64,000 nt of DNA from Gilliamella sp. wkB178 (GCF_001690705.1 NZ_LZGK01000013.1:744001-808000), one strand, 5' to 3'; shown: positions 51,617 through 61,910, numbered from the stretch's first letter. Notes: generated from the sequence alone by a model not told the origin. Numbers and translations: made by a program.

Positions 51617-51850
51617 AAGTAACCGTGTATTTTATATTAGAAGAATTTACACGCTCAACAACATCGGGCATATTAAAGATTAATAACTCAGTACCAATAA
51701 ATTAATGCCGAATGTGCAATTAACAGCTATTAAACTTGAGTTCATAAGGGGCTAGCATTGGGTAAACCGATTAATATCACATCCGGCTATCGTTGCGCAT
51801 GCATTAAACGCTCGTGTAGGCGGGGTATCAACATTAATTCAGAAAAACAG
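51613..51850 (+). pseudogene. Phage endolysin remnant (peptidase M15-like)
   Basis: The frame from 51613 reads YFILEEFTRSTTSGILKINN to a TAA at 51703. The -1 frame continues with LMPNVQLTAIKLEFIRG and a TAG. A third frame gives LGKPINITSGYRCAC, then a further shift gives ALNARVGGVST. Together these are the pieces of a VanY/M15A D-Ala-D-Ala carboxypeptidase-type endolysin (the SGYRC and GGVST segments), broken by at least three frameshifts or stops; the final HxxGxAxD zinc motif is lost. Confidence 0.7.
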
Positions 51851-52017
51851 GAAAAGTAATTAAACGTAACATAATGACTTAATGCTTGAGTGAATGAAAG
51901 AAAAAAGATGTAAATAGTATGTCAGGTAGATTATTAAGACGATGTGGCAAAGAGAAAAAGCCAGAGTTAACAAATAGAATAGAAAAACTTGAACTATAAT
52001 CACAATTCGAATTACTA

Positions 52018-52180
52018 ATATGGTCAAGCCCGAAATTGGAATCCTCATTTCTTAACTATGGATTTGGTGGTCTAGTAAATACCGATGTGGTTGGTTATCA
52101 GGTTCCTGTTTTAACTTGGAAAACGTGAGATTGATGGCAGGGTAATTAATACCAGTATTTATTCAGAAGATCAACTATAA
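52018..52180 (+). pseudogene. Unidentified phage-region gene fragment
   Basis: Codons from 52018 read SFLNYGFGGLVNTDVVGYQ then VPVLTWK and a stop; a shifted frame continues REIDGRVINTSIYSEDQL to TAA. This looks like the C-terminus of a frameshifted phage structural gene. I cannot name the family; the position before the tail-tip remnant suggests a tail-associated protein. Confidence 0.4.
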
Positions 52181-52187
52181 GTGAATT

Positions 52188-52497
52188 ATGCAATTAATTG
52201 AAGGTCAAAAAGGCGGAAAAAAGCAGCATAATCCCTATTAATAACCTGATAATTTTCATCTAACGTCAAACTTAAAGTATTACTAACATTAAGTGAAGGT
52301 GAGGTTCAAGGCGATTTAACTTCACAAAATTTTGAGGTGTTAAATGGGAGTTTCGTAACGGGTCTTAAACTCAAGATTATATCTAAGGTATTCCGGAAAT
52401 TAGTAATGAAATAAAAGCTAATTATGTTGTGAAGGCAGAAAAACCTAGGGTACGTTTATTTTCTAAAATAGTTGAGAATAAGTTCATCATATATAGT
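52188..52497 (+). pseudogene. Phage tail-tip (host specificity protein J) remnant
   Basis: Broken frames read EGQKGGKKQHNPY, LKVLLTLSEGEVQGDLTSQN, and, after stops, TQDYI, GIPEISNEIKANYVV and KAEKPRVRLFS. These match in order the N-terminal region of lambda-like J proteins (GKKH.P start, LSEGE(V/I)xG, PEV.NEI(K)xxY). At least three in-frame stops and a deletion are present, and the remaining ~1000 residues are gone. Confidence 0.7.
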
Positions 52498-52510
52498 AAA
52501 AGTATTATCA

Positions 52511-53542
52511 TTAAAAAATGAAATTAAAGAATTTCATTTTTTTAAGAACGTAGATTGAAAAAAAACTTGAATTTATTGAAAAAATTAAATAAATAAATAA
52601 AAGTAAATAATTTTGGACTTCCAATAAGTTAAATTTAGTTAATATGCCTATTATTATATAAATCCAACACACATGAATTAGATATATACCAAAAACACAA
52701 TTACTCAATACCATTATAAATGGTCTTTTTTTATCCAAGAAATTGATATTTTTAAGAAAAAGGAAAAATAAACAACTAGAGATAGCTATATACAATGATG
52801 TTGAATACCAATGATTTTCCTCAATAAAGTTGTTTTGAGATTTATCTAAATAAATCTCAACTATGATTGTTATGCTTATTAATAAAAAGAGTAGAAATTG
52901 GTTTCCATAATTACGATTAAATCGATTAATTGCTATATATCCAAATAAAAAATAACTTAAATAAGGGCCAGTAAAATCGTTACCCATTAAATTCAATATA
53001 AACATGTCAGGAAGTATTGATTTAATGAAAAAATTTCCTTGATTTAATAGAAATCCTATTAGGATTAGGAATAGAATGCTTTTAGTTGAAGAATTTTTCA
53101 CCAAGTTACTAACAAAAGGTGTGACAAGATACAACAATATAATTGGATACATAAACCATAAATGAATAGCAGAGCCATAATTTGTTGGGTATATACCATT
53201 ATGATATTTAATGGAAGTTTTGATTATTGATGCAAACGAAAGATCTGTTGTTATAAATTCACTAATGATATTAGTTAAAATTGCAAATAGAATTAATACA
53301 ATCATAAAACGTAAAGTTTTTTGAATGTAAAATTGCCGAATATTATTTGTATAATCTCTTGATAATAAAAGCCCCCCAGAAATCATAAAAAAAAGAGGAA
53401 CAGCCATGCGATCAACTGAGTAAAAAAAACTTTTTACTAATAAATTATCTAGAGGAATATTTTCATGACAGTGAGTAAAAACAACTAAAAATATTGCAAT
53501 AACTCTAATATGATCAAGGTAATAAATTCTATTGTCTACCAT
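52511..53542 (-). CDS. Acyltransferase 3 family membrane protein
   Basis: An integral membrane O-acyltransferase of 343 residues with about ten helices. YYLDHIRVIAIFLVVFTHC near the N-terminus carries the conserved Arg and His of the acyltransferase 3 family, and RMAVPLFFMISGGLLLSRD is the second family motif. Such proteins acetylate surface polysaccharides, LPS O-antigen or enterobacterial common antigen (WecH-like). No sugar-biosynthesis cluster is adjacent, so the substrate is open. No strong ribosome-binding site precedes the ATG. It abuts the tail-tip remnant, so it may be cargo or post-integration DNA. Confidence 0.85.
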   Translation of the reverse strand: MVDNRIYYLDHIRVIAIFLVVFTHCHENIPLDNLLVKSFFYSVDRMAVPLFFMISGGLLLSRDYTNNIRQFYIQKTLRFMIVLILFAILTNIISEFITTDLSFASIIKTSIKYHNGIYPTNYGSAIHLWFMYPIILLYLVTPFVSNLVKNSSTKSILFLILIGFLLNQGNFFIKSILPDMFILNLMGNDFTGPYLSYFLFGYIAINRFNRNYGNQFLLFLLISITIIVEIYLDKSQNNFIEENHWYSTSLYIAISSCLFFLFLKNINFLDKKRPFIMVLSNCVFGIYLIHVCWIYIIIGILTKFNLLEVQNYLLLFIYLIFSINSSFFSIYVLKKMKFFNFIF

Positions 53543-53817
53543 AACAATAATGTATTTTTTAATTTATATAATTTTTCTAGGGATGTTAAATATTCCCTTT
53601 TAATAAGTCAATAAAAAAATAGAAATTGAAAAATGTTATTTAAATTATAGTATTATTATTCAATCAGTTTATTAATTGTGGGATATTTTAGATAAAATAT
53701 AATTATTTATATTGATTCGAATCTAATATTCATTACTATTACTTAGATCATCTATTTCATAACGAAATAGATTAAGTAAATATAAAAGTAGTAAATCAAA
53801 TACGAAACTGAGAATTT

Positions 53818-54741
53818 ATGGATATTTACAGTAAGAAGTTACCAAGTATTAAGCAATTACAATATTTTATTGCTGTTTGCGAGGAACATAGCTTTAGGGG
53901 CGCAGCTAATAAATTAAATGTTAGTCAACCGCCACTTTCAATTCAAATTAAGGAATTAGAAGAAAAACTAGAAGTGAGTCTGTTTTTAAGAAATTCCCAC
54001 CAAGTTGTTTTGACTAAAGAGGGTGAAGAGTTCAAATCAAAGGTTACTCAAATATTAAGAGAACTATGCTCAGTTACTAAATCCATCAAATCAAATAACG
54101 ATAATAAGATAACTTTAGGAACGACAAAAACATTAAGTTTTGACTTTATTGATTATTTTAAAGAATTTTTTACAGAGTTTGCTGATGTCATTGAGATCTA
54201 TAAGCATAATTACACATCGAAAGAATTGCAATTTGAATTGCAGAAAAGGCATATTGATTTTGCTTTTGTGTCTGATTATCAGTCACGAAATGAACATGAA
54301 AATTCATTATTGATTTATCGAGAGCCAATGATGTTAGTATTACCGGAGAGTCATCCTAATAGTAAACATAATCAAATTGATCTTAATGATGTGTTAGATT
54401 TACCACTTTTTTGGTTTAAACAACATTCCAATCCAAGTTTTTATGAACAATGTGAACAAGTTTTCAAAACTCTTAACCATCCTATAACTCGTCGACCAGA
54501 ACTGCCTGATAATTTATCTATGTTACTTGAAGTCTCATTAGGTAAAGCGATAATGCTGTTACCGCAATCTATGGCACAAGCAAAATTAGATGGTGTTGTG
54601 TATAAACCATTAATTAATAAGCAAAGTGAGAAACTCAAGATTGACATCTATCTTATTTGGCGTCGTGATTTACATCAAACTACATTAACTAAAGCCATAA
54701 TTGATTACTTTAATGGCAAGTATCTAACTTTAGAAAAATAG
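53818..54741 (+). CDS. LysR-family transcriptional regulator
   Basis: A protein of 307 residues. The winged helix-turn-helix is near residues 25-50 (SFRGAANKLNVSQPPLSIQI), followed by LEEKLEVSLFLRNSHQVVLT and a substrate-binding domain starting around KITLGTTKTLSFDF. It is divergent from the acyltransferase gene and upstream of the beta-propeller gene; either could be its target. A perfect 19-bp palindrome between it and the propeller gene may be an operator. Confidence 0.85.
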   Translation: MDIYSKKLPSIKQLQYFIAVCEEHSFRGAANKLNVSQPPLSIQIKELEEKLEVSLFLRNSHQVVLTKEGEEFKSKVTQILRELCSVTKSIKSNNDNKITLGTTKTLSFDFIDYFKEFFTEFADVIEIYKHNYTSKELQFELQKRHIDFAFVSDYQSRNEHENSLLIYREPMMLVLPESHPNSKHNQIDLNDVLDLPLFWFKQHSNPSFYEQCEQVFKTLNHPITRRPELPDNLSMLLEVSLGKAIMLLPQSMAQAKLDGVVYKPLINKQSEKLKIDIYLIWRRDLHQTTLTKAIIDYFNGKYLTLEK

Positions 54742-54880
54742 TGATTATTTTAAATAAATAATATGCTTAATTATACTGAAAAAAAGCCTTAATCCCTTTG
54801 CTTATCTTCTGATATTTATTTCATATCACAAAATAGATATTTCTATAATTTGCTATTTAAGCTTAGTGTTATTGGTGAAT

Positions 54881-54899
54881 ACAGCAATAGTATTGCTGT
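54881..54899. promoter_or_regulatory. Perfect 19-bp palindrome (possible operator)
   Basis: ACAGCAATA-G-TATTGCTGT: 9-bp arms around one base, 109 bases upstream of the beta-propeller gene. The tight centre fits a dimeric regulator site better than a terminator; no T run follows. Confidence 0.4.
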
Positions 54900-55007
54900 T
54901 AACTTAAATAAAACCAAAAAATAGCCATATTACTCGTGTGTCAGTTAATTTTATTTCGATTTTGAGCAGTTAATAGGATTTATAAACTGTTGTGGAGAAT
55001 AAGTATT

Positions 55008-55799
55008 ATGAAAAAATATTGTTTATATGTAATTACATTGTTTATTTTTGCTTTATATGGGGAAGGGAGTATGGCAGAGATGAAAACGGTTAGTTCATCA
55101 TTCAGCGCACCAACTGGCATTGCCTTTGATAGTTCAGGTGCCATGTATGTCACTAATTGGTCAGGAAATTCGATCACTAAAATTAAGAATAACACTCAGA
55201 AGGAAACAATTTATAGCAATATTTCATCACCAGCAGGAATTGTGATTGATAATAAGGATAATATTTATGTTTCTTCATATGGCGATGACTATATTTTAAA
55301 AATAGATACAAATGGCAAAGCCCAAAAAGTTTCAGAAGGTTACCATACACCAACTGGTATTGCATTTTCTAATGATGGTCACTTATTGATTACTAATCGT
55401 TCTACTGGTGAGATTGTTAGTCTTGATTTAAACAATGGCAATAAACAGATAATTGCCAAAGGATTATCTACTCCTGTAGGTGTGACTCAACTTCCTGATA
55501 ATAGTTTAGTGGTTTCACAATATAGTGGTCGTTTAACCTTGATTAAACCAAATGGTGAGCAAATTGAAATAGGTAAAGATTTTGTTCGTCCAGGTGTTGG
55601 TATTGTTACTACATCTCCTGACACTGTTGCGGTAATAGATAATGGAGCAGATATGGTACGTAAAATAAATATCAAAACTTATAAAGTTGAAACTATTGCG
55701 GCGTCATTATCCGGTGCAGTTGCATTAGCGTTACATAATAATCAATTTTATATTGGGACATGGGGAGATGGCTCTGTACATATGCTTGATAATAATTAA
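55008..55799 (+). CDS. Secreted NHL/SMP-30-like beta-propeller protein
   Basis: A protein of 263 residues. A signal peptide (about 1-23, KKYCLYVITLFIFALYG ending GSMA-E) sends it to the periplasm. The mature part consists of six similar units of about 40 residues, each with a pattern like TGIAFDSSGAMYVTNWSG or AGIVIDNKDNIYVSSYGDD, giving a six-bladed propeller of the NHL / Vgb / SMP-30 class. Enzyme or binding function is unknown; virginiamycin-B-lyase-like and lactonase-like members exist. The start is the ATG at 55008 with GGAG 10 bases upstream. Confidence 0.8.
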   Translation: MKKYCLYVITLFIFALYGEGSMAEMKTVSSSFSAPTGIAFDSSGAMYVTNWSGNSITKIKNNTQKETIYSNISSPAGIVIDNKDNIYVSSYGDDYILKIDTNGKAQKVSEGYHTPTGIAFSNDGHLLITNRSTGEIVSLDLNNGNKQIIAKGLSTPVGVTQLPDNSLVVSQYSGRLTLIKPNGEQIEIGKDFVRPGVGIVTTSPDTVAVIDNGADMVRKINIKTYKVETIAASLSGAVALALHNNQFYIGTWGDGSVHMLDNN

Positions 55800-55839
55800 A
55801 TTAAGTAAATTCTAGTGTTACCATTAAATTGATGATAAC

Positions 55840-56103
55840 TTGATTACTAATATTAGACATGGTACAAATTATCATCAATTCAAATCTCTCATCGAGACCT
55901 ACAAAATTAAACTAAATATGAATTATTTTAATTATCATGCCAAAGCAAAAAAGCTAATCAAAGATGGTTTACTAGTTAGGTATGAGTTTGTGGATAATTG
56001 GAATGGTATTAAACCCGCATTGGTTTTATATTTTAAAGATACTAAACCAATGCCAATTAGAGAATATCGCTGGCAAGAATACCTACCATTAATAAGTAAA
56101 TAA
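55840..56103 (+). CDS. Hypothetical protein (up to 87 aa)
   Basis: I do not recognise it. The frame could start at TTG 55840 or, more conservatively, at ATG 55918 (61 residues, MNYFNYHAKAKKLIKDGLL). The ending PMPIREYRWQEYLPLI is proline- and aromatic-rich, without known motifs. No clear ribosome-binding site is seen for either start. It may be a short real gene or a fragment. Confidence 0.35.
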   Translation: MITNIRHGTNYHQFKSLIETYKIKLNMNYFNYHAKAKKLIKDGLLVRYEFVDNWNGIKPALVLYFKDTKPMPIREYRWQEYLPLISK

Positions 56104-56230
56104 AATTAGCTTGAATTAGCGTATTCATTAAAGCTATACGTCTTTTGAATTACTAATTTTTATCAAATCTACAATAAATTTGCCAATATTAATGCTAAAG
56201 CGTAAAATGCCCATCCTATTTTGCTTAACC

Positions 56231-56249
56231 TATTACCGTTAAGGTAATA
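56231..56249 (+). other. Hairpin in front of trhP
   Basis: TATTACC-GTTAA-GGTAATA, a 7-bp stem with a 5-nt loop, ends 27 bases before the trhP ATG, in the presumed leader. Confidence 0.35.
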
Positions 56250-56276
56250 CTGACTTGAAATCAGAGGCATTTTTTA

Positions 56277-57620
56277 ATGACAACTTTGTATGCAAAACCA
56301 GAATTACTTTCTCCTGCTGGTTCTCTTAAAAATATGCGTTACGCTTTTGCTTATGGTGCCGATGCCGTATATGCAGGGCAACCGCGTTATAGTTTACGTG
56401 TGCGTAATAATGAATTTAATCATGAAAACTTAGCTATTGGTATTAATGAAGCGCATGCGCAAGGCAAAAAATTCTATGTTGTAGTAAACATCGCCCCTCA
56501 TAATTCTAAATTGAAAACATTTATCCGTGATTTAGAACCGGTTGTTAATATGCAACCTGATGCATTCATTATGTCGGACCCCGGTTTGATTATGTTGGTT
56601 CGGGAACATTTTCCTGAAATGGAAATTCATTTGTCAGTACAATCTAATGCTGTCAATTGGGCAACAGTTGAATTTTGGCATAAAATTGGTTTAACTCGCG
56701 TGGTCTTATCCCGTGAATTATCATTAGATGAAATTGCTGAAATTCGTGAAAAAGTGCCACAGATGGAGTTAGAAGTCTTTATTCATGGTGCATTATGTAT
56801 GGCATATTCAGGCAGGTGCCTACTATCTGGTTATATTAATAAGCGTGATTCTAATCAAGGAACATGCACTAATGCTTGCCGGTGGGAATACAAGGTTTCT
56901 GAAGGTAAGGAAGATGAAGTTGGGCAAATAGTACATAAAAGTGAACCAATCCCAGTACAACAAATAGAACCAACACTAGGTGAAGGACAACCTACTAACA
57001 AATTATTTATGTTAGAAGAGTCAGGTCGCCCGGGTGAATATATGCAAGCCTTTGAAGATGAGCATGGCACTTATATTATGAACTCTAAAGATTTAAGAGC
57101 TGTCGAGCTAGTAGGTGACTTAACTAAAATCGGAGTGCATTCATTAAAAATAGAAGGGCGTACCAAATCCTTCTATTATTGTGCTAGAACGGCGCAAGTC
57201 TATCGCCAAGCTATTGATGCCGCAAGTGAAGGTAAACCTTTTGATCCAAAACTATTAACCGAACTTGATTCATTAGCCCATCGTGGTTATACCGAAGGTT
57301 TTTTACGTCGCCATAAGCACGATGAGATGCAAAATTATGTACATAGTCATTCGGTATCAGATCGACAACAATTTGTCGGCGAATTCAGTGGTCAACGTTT
57401 AAATGGACTTGCTGAAATTATTGTCAAAAATAAGTTTTCTGTTGGTGATAGTGTGGAAATGATGACCCCGAAAGGGAATATTACTTTTATAATTGAACGA
57501 ATGGAAAATAAGAAAGGTCAACCAGTGCCAGCAGGGTTAGGGGATGGGCATATTGTCTATATCCCCATTCCAGAAGATATTGACTTAAATTATGCTTTGC
57601 TCATGCGTAATTTTGATTAA
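56277..57620 (+). CDS. trhP: tRNA 5-hydroxyuridine modification protein TrhP (YegQ)
   Basis: A U32 peptidase-family protein of 447 residues that hydroxylates U34 of certain tRNAs in a prephenate-dependent, Fe-S-dependent pathway. ELLSPAGSLKNMRYAFAYGA is the N-terminal signature. HGALCMAYSGRCLLSGY and GTCTNACRWEY supply the four cysteines of the cluster. The acidic insert after RWEYKVSEGKED and the C-terminal beta-barrel (about 365-447) match E. coli YegQ. Monocistronic, ended by a strong terminator. Confidence 0.95.
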   Translation: MTTLYAKPELLSPAGSLKNMRYAFAYGADAVYAGQPRYSLRVRNNEFNHENLAIGINEAHAQGKKFYVVVNIAPHNSKLKTFIRDLEPVVNMQPDAFIMSDPGLIMLVREHFPEMEIHLSVQSNAVNWATVEFWHKIGLTRVVLSRELSLDEIAEIREKVPQMELEVFIHGALCMAYSGRCLLSGYINKRDSNQGTCTNACRWEYKVSEGKEDEVGQIVHKSEPIPVQQIEPTLGEGQPTNKLFMLEESGRPGEYMQAFEDEHGTYIMNSKDLRAVELVGDLTKIGVHSLKIEGRTKSFYYCARTAQVYRQAIDAASEGKPFDPKLLTELDSLAHRGYTEGFLRRHKHDEMQNYVHSHSVSDRQQFVGEFSGQRLNGLAEIIVKNKFSVGDSVEMMTPKGNITFIIERMENKKGQPVPAGLGDGHIVYIPIPEDIDLNYALLMRNFD

Positions 57621-57646
57621 TTTACTGTAACTTAATTTAATTACAT

Positions 57647-57679
57647 ATAGCTGTGCTTAACTTGTGCACAGCTATTTTC
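57647..57679. terminator. Bidirectional terminator between trhP and proA
   Basis: A 10-bp perfect stem (ATAGCTGTGC / GCACAGCTAT) with a 9-nt loop, followed by TTTTC on plus and a T-rich run on minus. Confidence 0.75.
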
Positions 57680-57687
57680 AAAAATAA

Positions 57688-58941
57688 TTATTGGCGAATT
57701 AGATCATCACCAAAACCAATCCATTTATAAGTGGTTAATGCTTCAAGTCCCATTGGTCCTCTGGCATGTAGCTTTTGGGTGCTAACCGCAACTTCGGCCC
57801 CTAATCCAAATTGACCCCCATCAGTAAAACGAGTTGATGCATTAACATAAACTGCGGCCGAATCAACTAAATTCACAAATTTTTCAGCATTAGCAAGGCT
57901 GTGAGTTAAAATAGCTTCCGAATGGCCACTACCATATTCGCGAATATGGTCTACAGCTAGTTCTAGTGAGTCTACAATTACGATATTTAAATCTTTAGAC
58001 AACCATTCTTGACGAAGTTCATTATCTTCTACAGGGAAAACATTAGCCCCACCTGATTCTAAGATTGCAAATGATTGTTGATCAGCATGCAGAATAACAC
58101 CATTATCAGCCATTATTTGGCTTAATTTTGGTAAAAAAGTGTTAGCAATTTTTGTATGAACTAGTAAAGTTTCTACCGTATTACAAGTACTTGGACGTTG
58201 AGTTTTAGCATTAATGATAATAGGTAATGCGCTATCAAAATCCATACTCTCATCCATAAAAATATGACAGACACCAATACCACCAGTGATCACCGGAATA
58301 GTTGAATGTTCGCGACATAATTTATGCAATGCCGAACCACCTCGTGGAATAATCATATCTATATAGTTATCGAGTTTAAGTAACTCATGAATATATGTAC
58401 GATCCGGATTATCAATAGATTGAATAGCTGTTTTAGGCAAGCCCATTTTATCTAAAGCTTGTTGAATAATAGCAATAGTGGCGGCATTAGTATGAACTGT
58501 TTCTTTACCACCGCGTAAAATAGCTGCGTTACCTGTTTTTATACAAAGTGATGCAATGTCAATGGTAACATTTGGGCGAGCCTCATAAATAACACCGATT
58601 ACACCTAAAGGGACTCTGTTACGTTGTAACTTTAATCCATTTTCTAACGTAGAACCATCAATAATTTCACCAATAGGATCGGTTAATAAGACAACTTTAC
58701 GCACGTCATTGGCAATAGCAATTAAGCGTTCATGCGTTAATAACAACCGATCTAAAATAGCAGCACTTAAACCTTGAGCCTTAGCTTCTAACATATCTTG
58801 TTCATTAGCTTTAAGGATAGTAGTACTATGTTTTTCTAATAAATCAGCAATAGCTGTTAATGCTTGATTTTTAGTTGCAGTAGAGCATTGCGCCAGTTGA
58901 TACGATGCTAATTTTGCTGCTTTACCCATTTGTTCTAACAT
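57688..58941 (-). CDS. proA: Gamma-glutamyl phosphate reductase
   Basis: The second enzyme of proline synthesis; it reduces gamma-glutamyl phosphate with NADPH to the semialdehyde. The protein has 417 residues, the same as E. coli ProA. It has [48 protein letters not shown] with the catalytic Cys, and [21 protein letters not shown] use the ATG at 58941, with AGGTGG 5 bases upstream, rather than an in-frame GTG at 58950. Confidence 0.96.
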   Translation of the reverse strand: MLEQMGKAAKLASYQLAQCSTATKNQALTAIADLLEKHSTTILKANEQDMLEAKAQGLSAAILDRLLLTHERLIAIANDVRKVVLLTDPIGEIIDGSTLENGLKLQRNRVPLGVIGVIYEARPNVTIDIASLCIKTGNAAILRGGKETVHTNAATIAIIQQALDKMGLPKTAIQSIDNPDRTYIHELLKLDNYIDMIIPRGGSALHKLCREHSTIPVITGGIGVCHIFMDESMDFDSALPIIINAKTQRPSTCNTVETLLVHTKIANTFLPKLSQIMADNGVILHADQQSFAILESGGANVFPVEDNELRQEWLSKDLNIVIVDSLELAVDHIREYGSGHSEAILTHSLANAEKFVNLVDSAAVYVNASTRFTDGGQFGLGAEVAVSTQKLHARGPMGLEALTTYKWIGFGDDLIRQ

Positions 58942-58950
58942 AGTTGCCAC

Positions 58951-59481
58951 CTATACTATATTTTGTAAGTTATTTTTAATAAGTTGCATTTTGTCTAACA
59001 ATAAATTTTTGTCTGCTGGTAACATTAAGTTTAAATCTACATAAAAATCTTTAGTTTCGTTATTCACTTTATGTTTAATAATTAATATATCTGGTTTTTC
59101 TACAATAATATCTGCAATATTTTTTAATAAAATACATGTCATTTTATTTTTATGATTGCTATAAATAATAATATAAACAATGAAAAAAAGAGTAAAAAGT
59201 AGTAGTTTGGTTAAATTAAACTTATTATTATTTATTGTGATATAAGTTTTACCTAAAACAATGTACTTTTCTGACCAACGTAATAATAAAAAAATGATCA
59301 TGAATATAATTGTAGTCCCATATATTAATGGTAAACCATTAGTTAATGCTGTAAAAAAATAAATCACTAAGAGCAAGATTAAAGATGTAATGAGGGTTTT
59401 TAAGTAACGGCGTTGATAAAAAAACAATTCGCTATCTTCTTTTTCCCATTTTTCCGAATAGCTACTTATTTCAATACTCAA
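58951..59481 (-). CDS. Hypothetical membrane protein inserted between proB and proA
   Basis: A protein of 176 residues that I do not recognise. A charged N-terminus (about 1-25) is followed by two helices (about 29-66, ending before LLRWSEKYIVLGK), a third near 92-107 and a soluble C-terminal part. The layout with a short strand-rich tail recalls small PH-like membrane proteins (YcxB type), but that is weak. It starts with TTG preceded by AAGGA at 8 bases, 18 bases after proB, and ends 9 bases before proA, so it is in the same operon and its stop overlaps the proA ribosome-binding site. Confidence 0.65.
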   Translation of the reverse strand: MSIEISSYSEKWEKEDSELFFYQRRYLKTLITSLILLLVIYFFTALTNGLPLIYGTTIIFMIIFLLLRWSEKYIVLGKTYITINNNKFNLTKLLLFTLFFIVYIIIYSNHKNKMTCILLKNIADIIVEKPDILIIKHKVNNETKDFYVDLNLMLPADKNLLLDKMQLIKNNLQNIV

Positions 59482-59499
59482 TTTTAATTCCTTATTATA

Positions 59500-60609
59500 T
59501 TAATTAACAATCATATCATTACGATGTACCGCCACTGAGCCGTATTCGTAACCAATGATTTGGCTGATCTCTTGTGAATGATGCCCGGCAATTTGTTTTA
59601 ATGCATCACTATTATAGCGACTAACACCACGTGCAATCTTTTTTCCTATTTTATTACAAATATCAATGACTTCACCACGTGAAAAGTTTTGTTCCACCTT
59701 GATGATGCCTTTAGGCAACAATGAGCTACCATTATTTAAAATAGCATCAACTGCACCATCATCTAAATACACTTTCCCCGCTTTTGGGGCACCAAATAAC
59801 CAATGCTTACGGTGTTCTAAAGGTGTTTTTTGTGGTAAAAAGCGAGTACCAATAGGTTGATTATTGACAATATCAATAATCACATTAGTTTTATTACCTG
59901 CAGCGATAATTACTTCAATGCCGGCACTACCAGCAACTTCTGCAGCTTGGAGTTTAGTACTCATGCCACCAGTACCAAGCCCTGAAACACTATCACCGGC
60001 AATGTTACGCAAATTATCATCAATATGCTCAACTTCATGAATTAATTTAGCATTGCTGTCAGTTCGCGGATCCGCTGTATATAATCCATCTAAATCAGTT
60101 AATAAAATTAGTTTATTAGCTTCCGCTAGAATAGCCGCAAGGGCTGATAAATTATCGTTGTCTCCAACTTTTATTTCTGCGGTTGCTACTGCATCATTTT
60201 CATTAATTACTGGTACAATATCATTATCTAACATAGCTTTAAGTGCATCTTGAGCATTTAAGAATCGTTCTCGATCTTCTAAATCGGCTCGAGTTAATAA
60301 CATTTGCCCAATGTAGATTTTGTATATTGAAAATAATTGTTCCCAAAGTTGAATTAATTTACTTTGTCCAACAGAAGCAAGCAATTGTTTAGAAGCAACG
60401 GTATTCGGTAGATTTGGAAAATTAAGATATTCACGACCGGCAGCAATAGCACCGGAAGTGACAATAACAATTTTATGCCCATTTTGATGCAAATAAGCAC
60501 ATTGCCGAATAAGTTCAACTATACGGGCGCGATCTAATTGTTTAGTGCCACCAGTTAATACACTGGTACCTAATTTAATAACCACAATTTGTTGTTTGTT
60601 ATTAGTCAT
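59500..60609 (-). CDS. proB: Glutamate 5-kinase
   Basis: The first, proline-inhibited enzyme of proline synthesis. The protein has 369 residues (E. coli 367): an amino-acid kinase domain (about 1-260: [62 protein letters not shown]) and a C-terminal PUA domain (about 275-369: [14 protein letters not shown]). AAGGGT precedes the ATG. It lies 25 bases after frsA. Confidence 0.96.
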   Translation of the reverse strand: MTNNKQQIVVIKLGTSVLTGGTKQLDRARIVELIRQCAYLHQNGHKIVIVTSGAIAAGREYLNFPNLPNTVASKQLLASVGQSKLIQLWEQLFSIYKIYIGQMLLTRADLEDRERFLNAQDALKAMLDNDIVPVINENDAVATAEIKVGDNDNLSALAAILAEANKLILLTDLDGLYTADPRTDSNAKLIHEVEHIDDNLRNIAGDSVSGLGTGGMSTKLQAAEVAGSAGIEVIIAAGNKTNVIIDIVNNQPIGTRFLPQKTPLEHRKHWLFGAPKAGKVYLDDGAVDAILNNGSSLLPKGIIKVEQNFSRGEVIDICNKIGKKIARGVSRYNSDALKQIAGHHSQEISQIIGYEYGSVAVHRNDMIVN

Positions 60610-60634
60610 AGCAATACCCTTATAAATTAAACTA

Positions 60635-61891
60635 TTACAAAATAGATTGCATCCAATTGACCGATTGTTCTAAAGCATTATGTAAACTCTTTTGTAATGG
60701 CGTTTTTGGTACAGTGATTATTTTATTTTGCTTAGCGGATTGAATCAATTTAGCTTCTAAATTATTACTTAACTTATCATCTTCAAAAATTATATTCATG
60801 ACAGGAACAAGACAAGCATGAGTCAAAATCCCTTGTTTTTTTAATGAGAAATAATTCAACTCTGCGGCTAATTGCTGATTGGAGATAATTGGTAACCCTA
60901 AACGACTTGCTAACATATCTTTATAAACATTAGGAAGATGTTGTTGTAGCTCTTTATCGACAAAAATTTGATGAATTAATGGAGTAAAGTTAAATAAGCC
61001 TTTTATTTTATTTGGCATTAAATGAGCTAAACGGGTAGCAATATGTGAACCGAATCTGAAGCCAGCTAAAATTACCCGACTATCATCAACCCAAGGAATT
61101 GATGATAACTGTTCTAATACTGCTTGATGAATTTGACTACTATTTTGTGTCAAGTCAAAACCACGACTATAACCAACAGAAGGTAAATCGATAGTTAGCA
61201 TCGCTATCCCTTTGGGAGCTAAAAACTCATTAAAATAACGATAGAAATCAATTTGTAAATTACCCAAACCATTACACATCAATACTACAGGGCAAGTCCC
61301 TTCGGTTGGTGGTAAATGTAATATTGATTTAACAGTTTGGTTTTGAACTTTAAATTCAAGTTCCTTGGTAGTGTACGGGGAATAACTCAGAGCCTTAGTA
61401 TATGCTTGGTAAGCACACGTTTGTGCGTACATAGCTAATTCATCATTCTTAAAATGAGGGTAACTGGCTATGCTACAATATTCACTAGCAATTAAATAGT
61501 AATTACATAAATTGGCTTTGTTAATATCACTAAGATTAGTTTCATCGATGGCATCTGCTTTGGCTTGCCATTTAGCTGCCTGATTCAAAAACTCATAAAT
61601 CCAATTTCCTGGTTGATAACCGGCTATAGAATCTAACCACTGGCTATTAACAGGTTGTTTGGTTGAAACGGCAATTTTAGATAATACTTCTTCGATTTCA
61701 AGTTTGGGTAATCCCCGCCAATACCATAGAATTGGATTAACAATCCGATACCAATGAGAATTACTTTCCCCATCCATAGGACTAATACTGAGGCCATCAC
61801 TATTATCAATACGTTTAATTAGTGTTGAAGTCTCAGGATAATCAAACTGAGGTTTAAATATCTGTTCAGATAGATTCTGAATTGATGTCAT
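60635..61891 (-). CDS. frsA: Esterase-like protein FrsA
   Basis: An alpha/beta-hydrolase-fold protein of 418 residues (E. coli FrsA/YafA 414) that binds unphosphorylated EIIA-Glc and tunes fermentation versus respiration in enterobacteria. The [14 protein letters not shown] region, [15 protein letters not shown] and [15 protein letters not shown] match. The nucleophile-elbow position reads GFRFG, as in E. coli FrsA, so it lacks the standard GxSxG serine. The ATG at 61891 has AAGGAAG about 11 bases upstream; an in-frame ATG at 61924 overlaps gpt. gpt-frsA order matches E. coli. Confidence 0.92.
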   Translation of the reverse strand: MTSIQNLSEQIFKPQFDYPETSTLIKRIDNSDGLSISPMDGESNSHWYRIVNPILWYWRGLPKLEIEEVLSKIAVSTKQPVNSQWLDSIAGYQPGNWIYEFLNQAAKWQAKADAIDETNLSDINKANLCNYYLIASEYCSIASYPHFKNDELAMYAQTCAYQAYTKALSYSPYTTKELEFKVQNQTVKSILHLPPTEGTCPVVLMCNGLGNLQIDFYRYFNEFLAPKGIAMLTIDLPSVGYSRGFDLTQNSSQIHQAVLEQLSSIPWVDDSRVILAGFRFGSHIATRLAHLMPNKIKGLFNFTPLIHQIFVDKELQQHLPNVYKDMLASRLGLPIISNQQLAAELNYFSLKKQGILTHACLVPVMNIIFEDDKLSNNLEAKLIQSAKQNKIITVPKTPLQKSLHNALEQSVNWMQSIL

Positions 61892-61910
61892 AATAAATAT
61901 AGCTTCCTTA

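Noticed and set aside
60635-61891. FrsA read as inactivated because of GFRFG at the nucleophile elbow
   Set aside because: E. coli FrsA has the same motif by recall, so this is a family feature rather than a lost residue.
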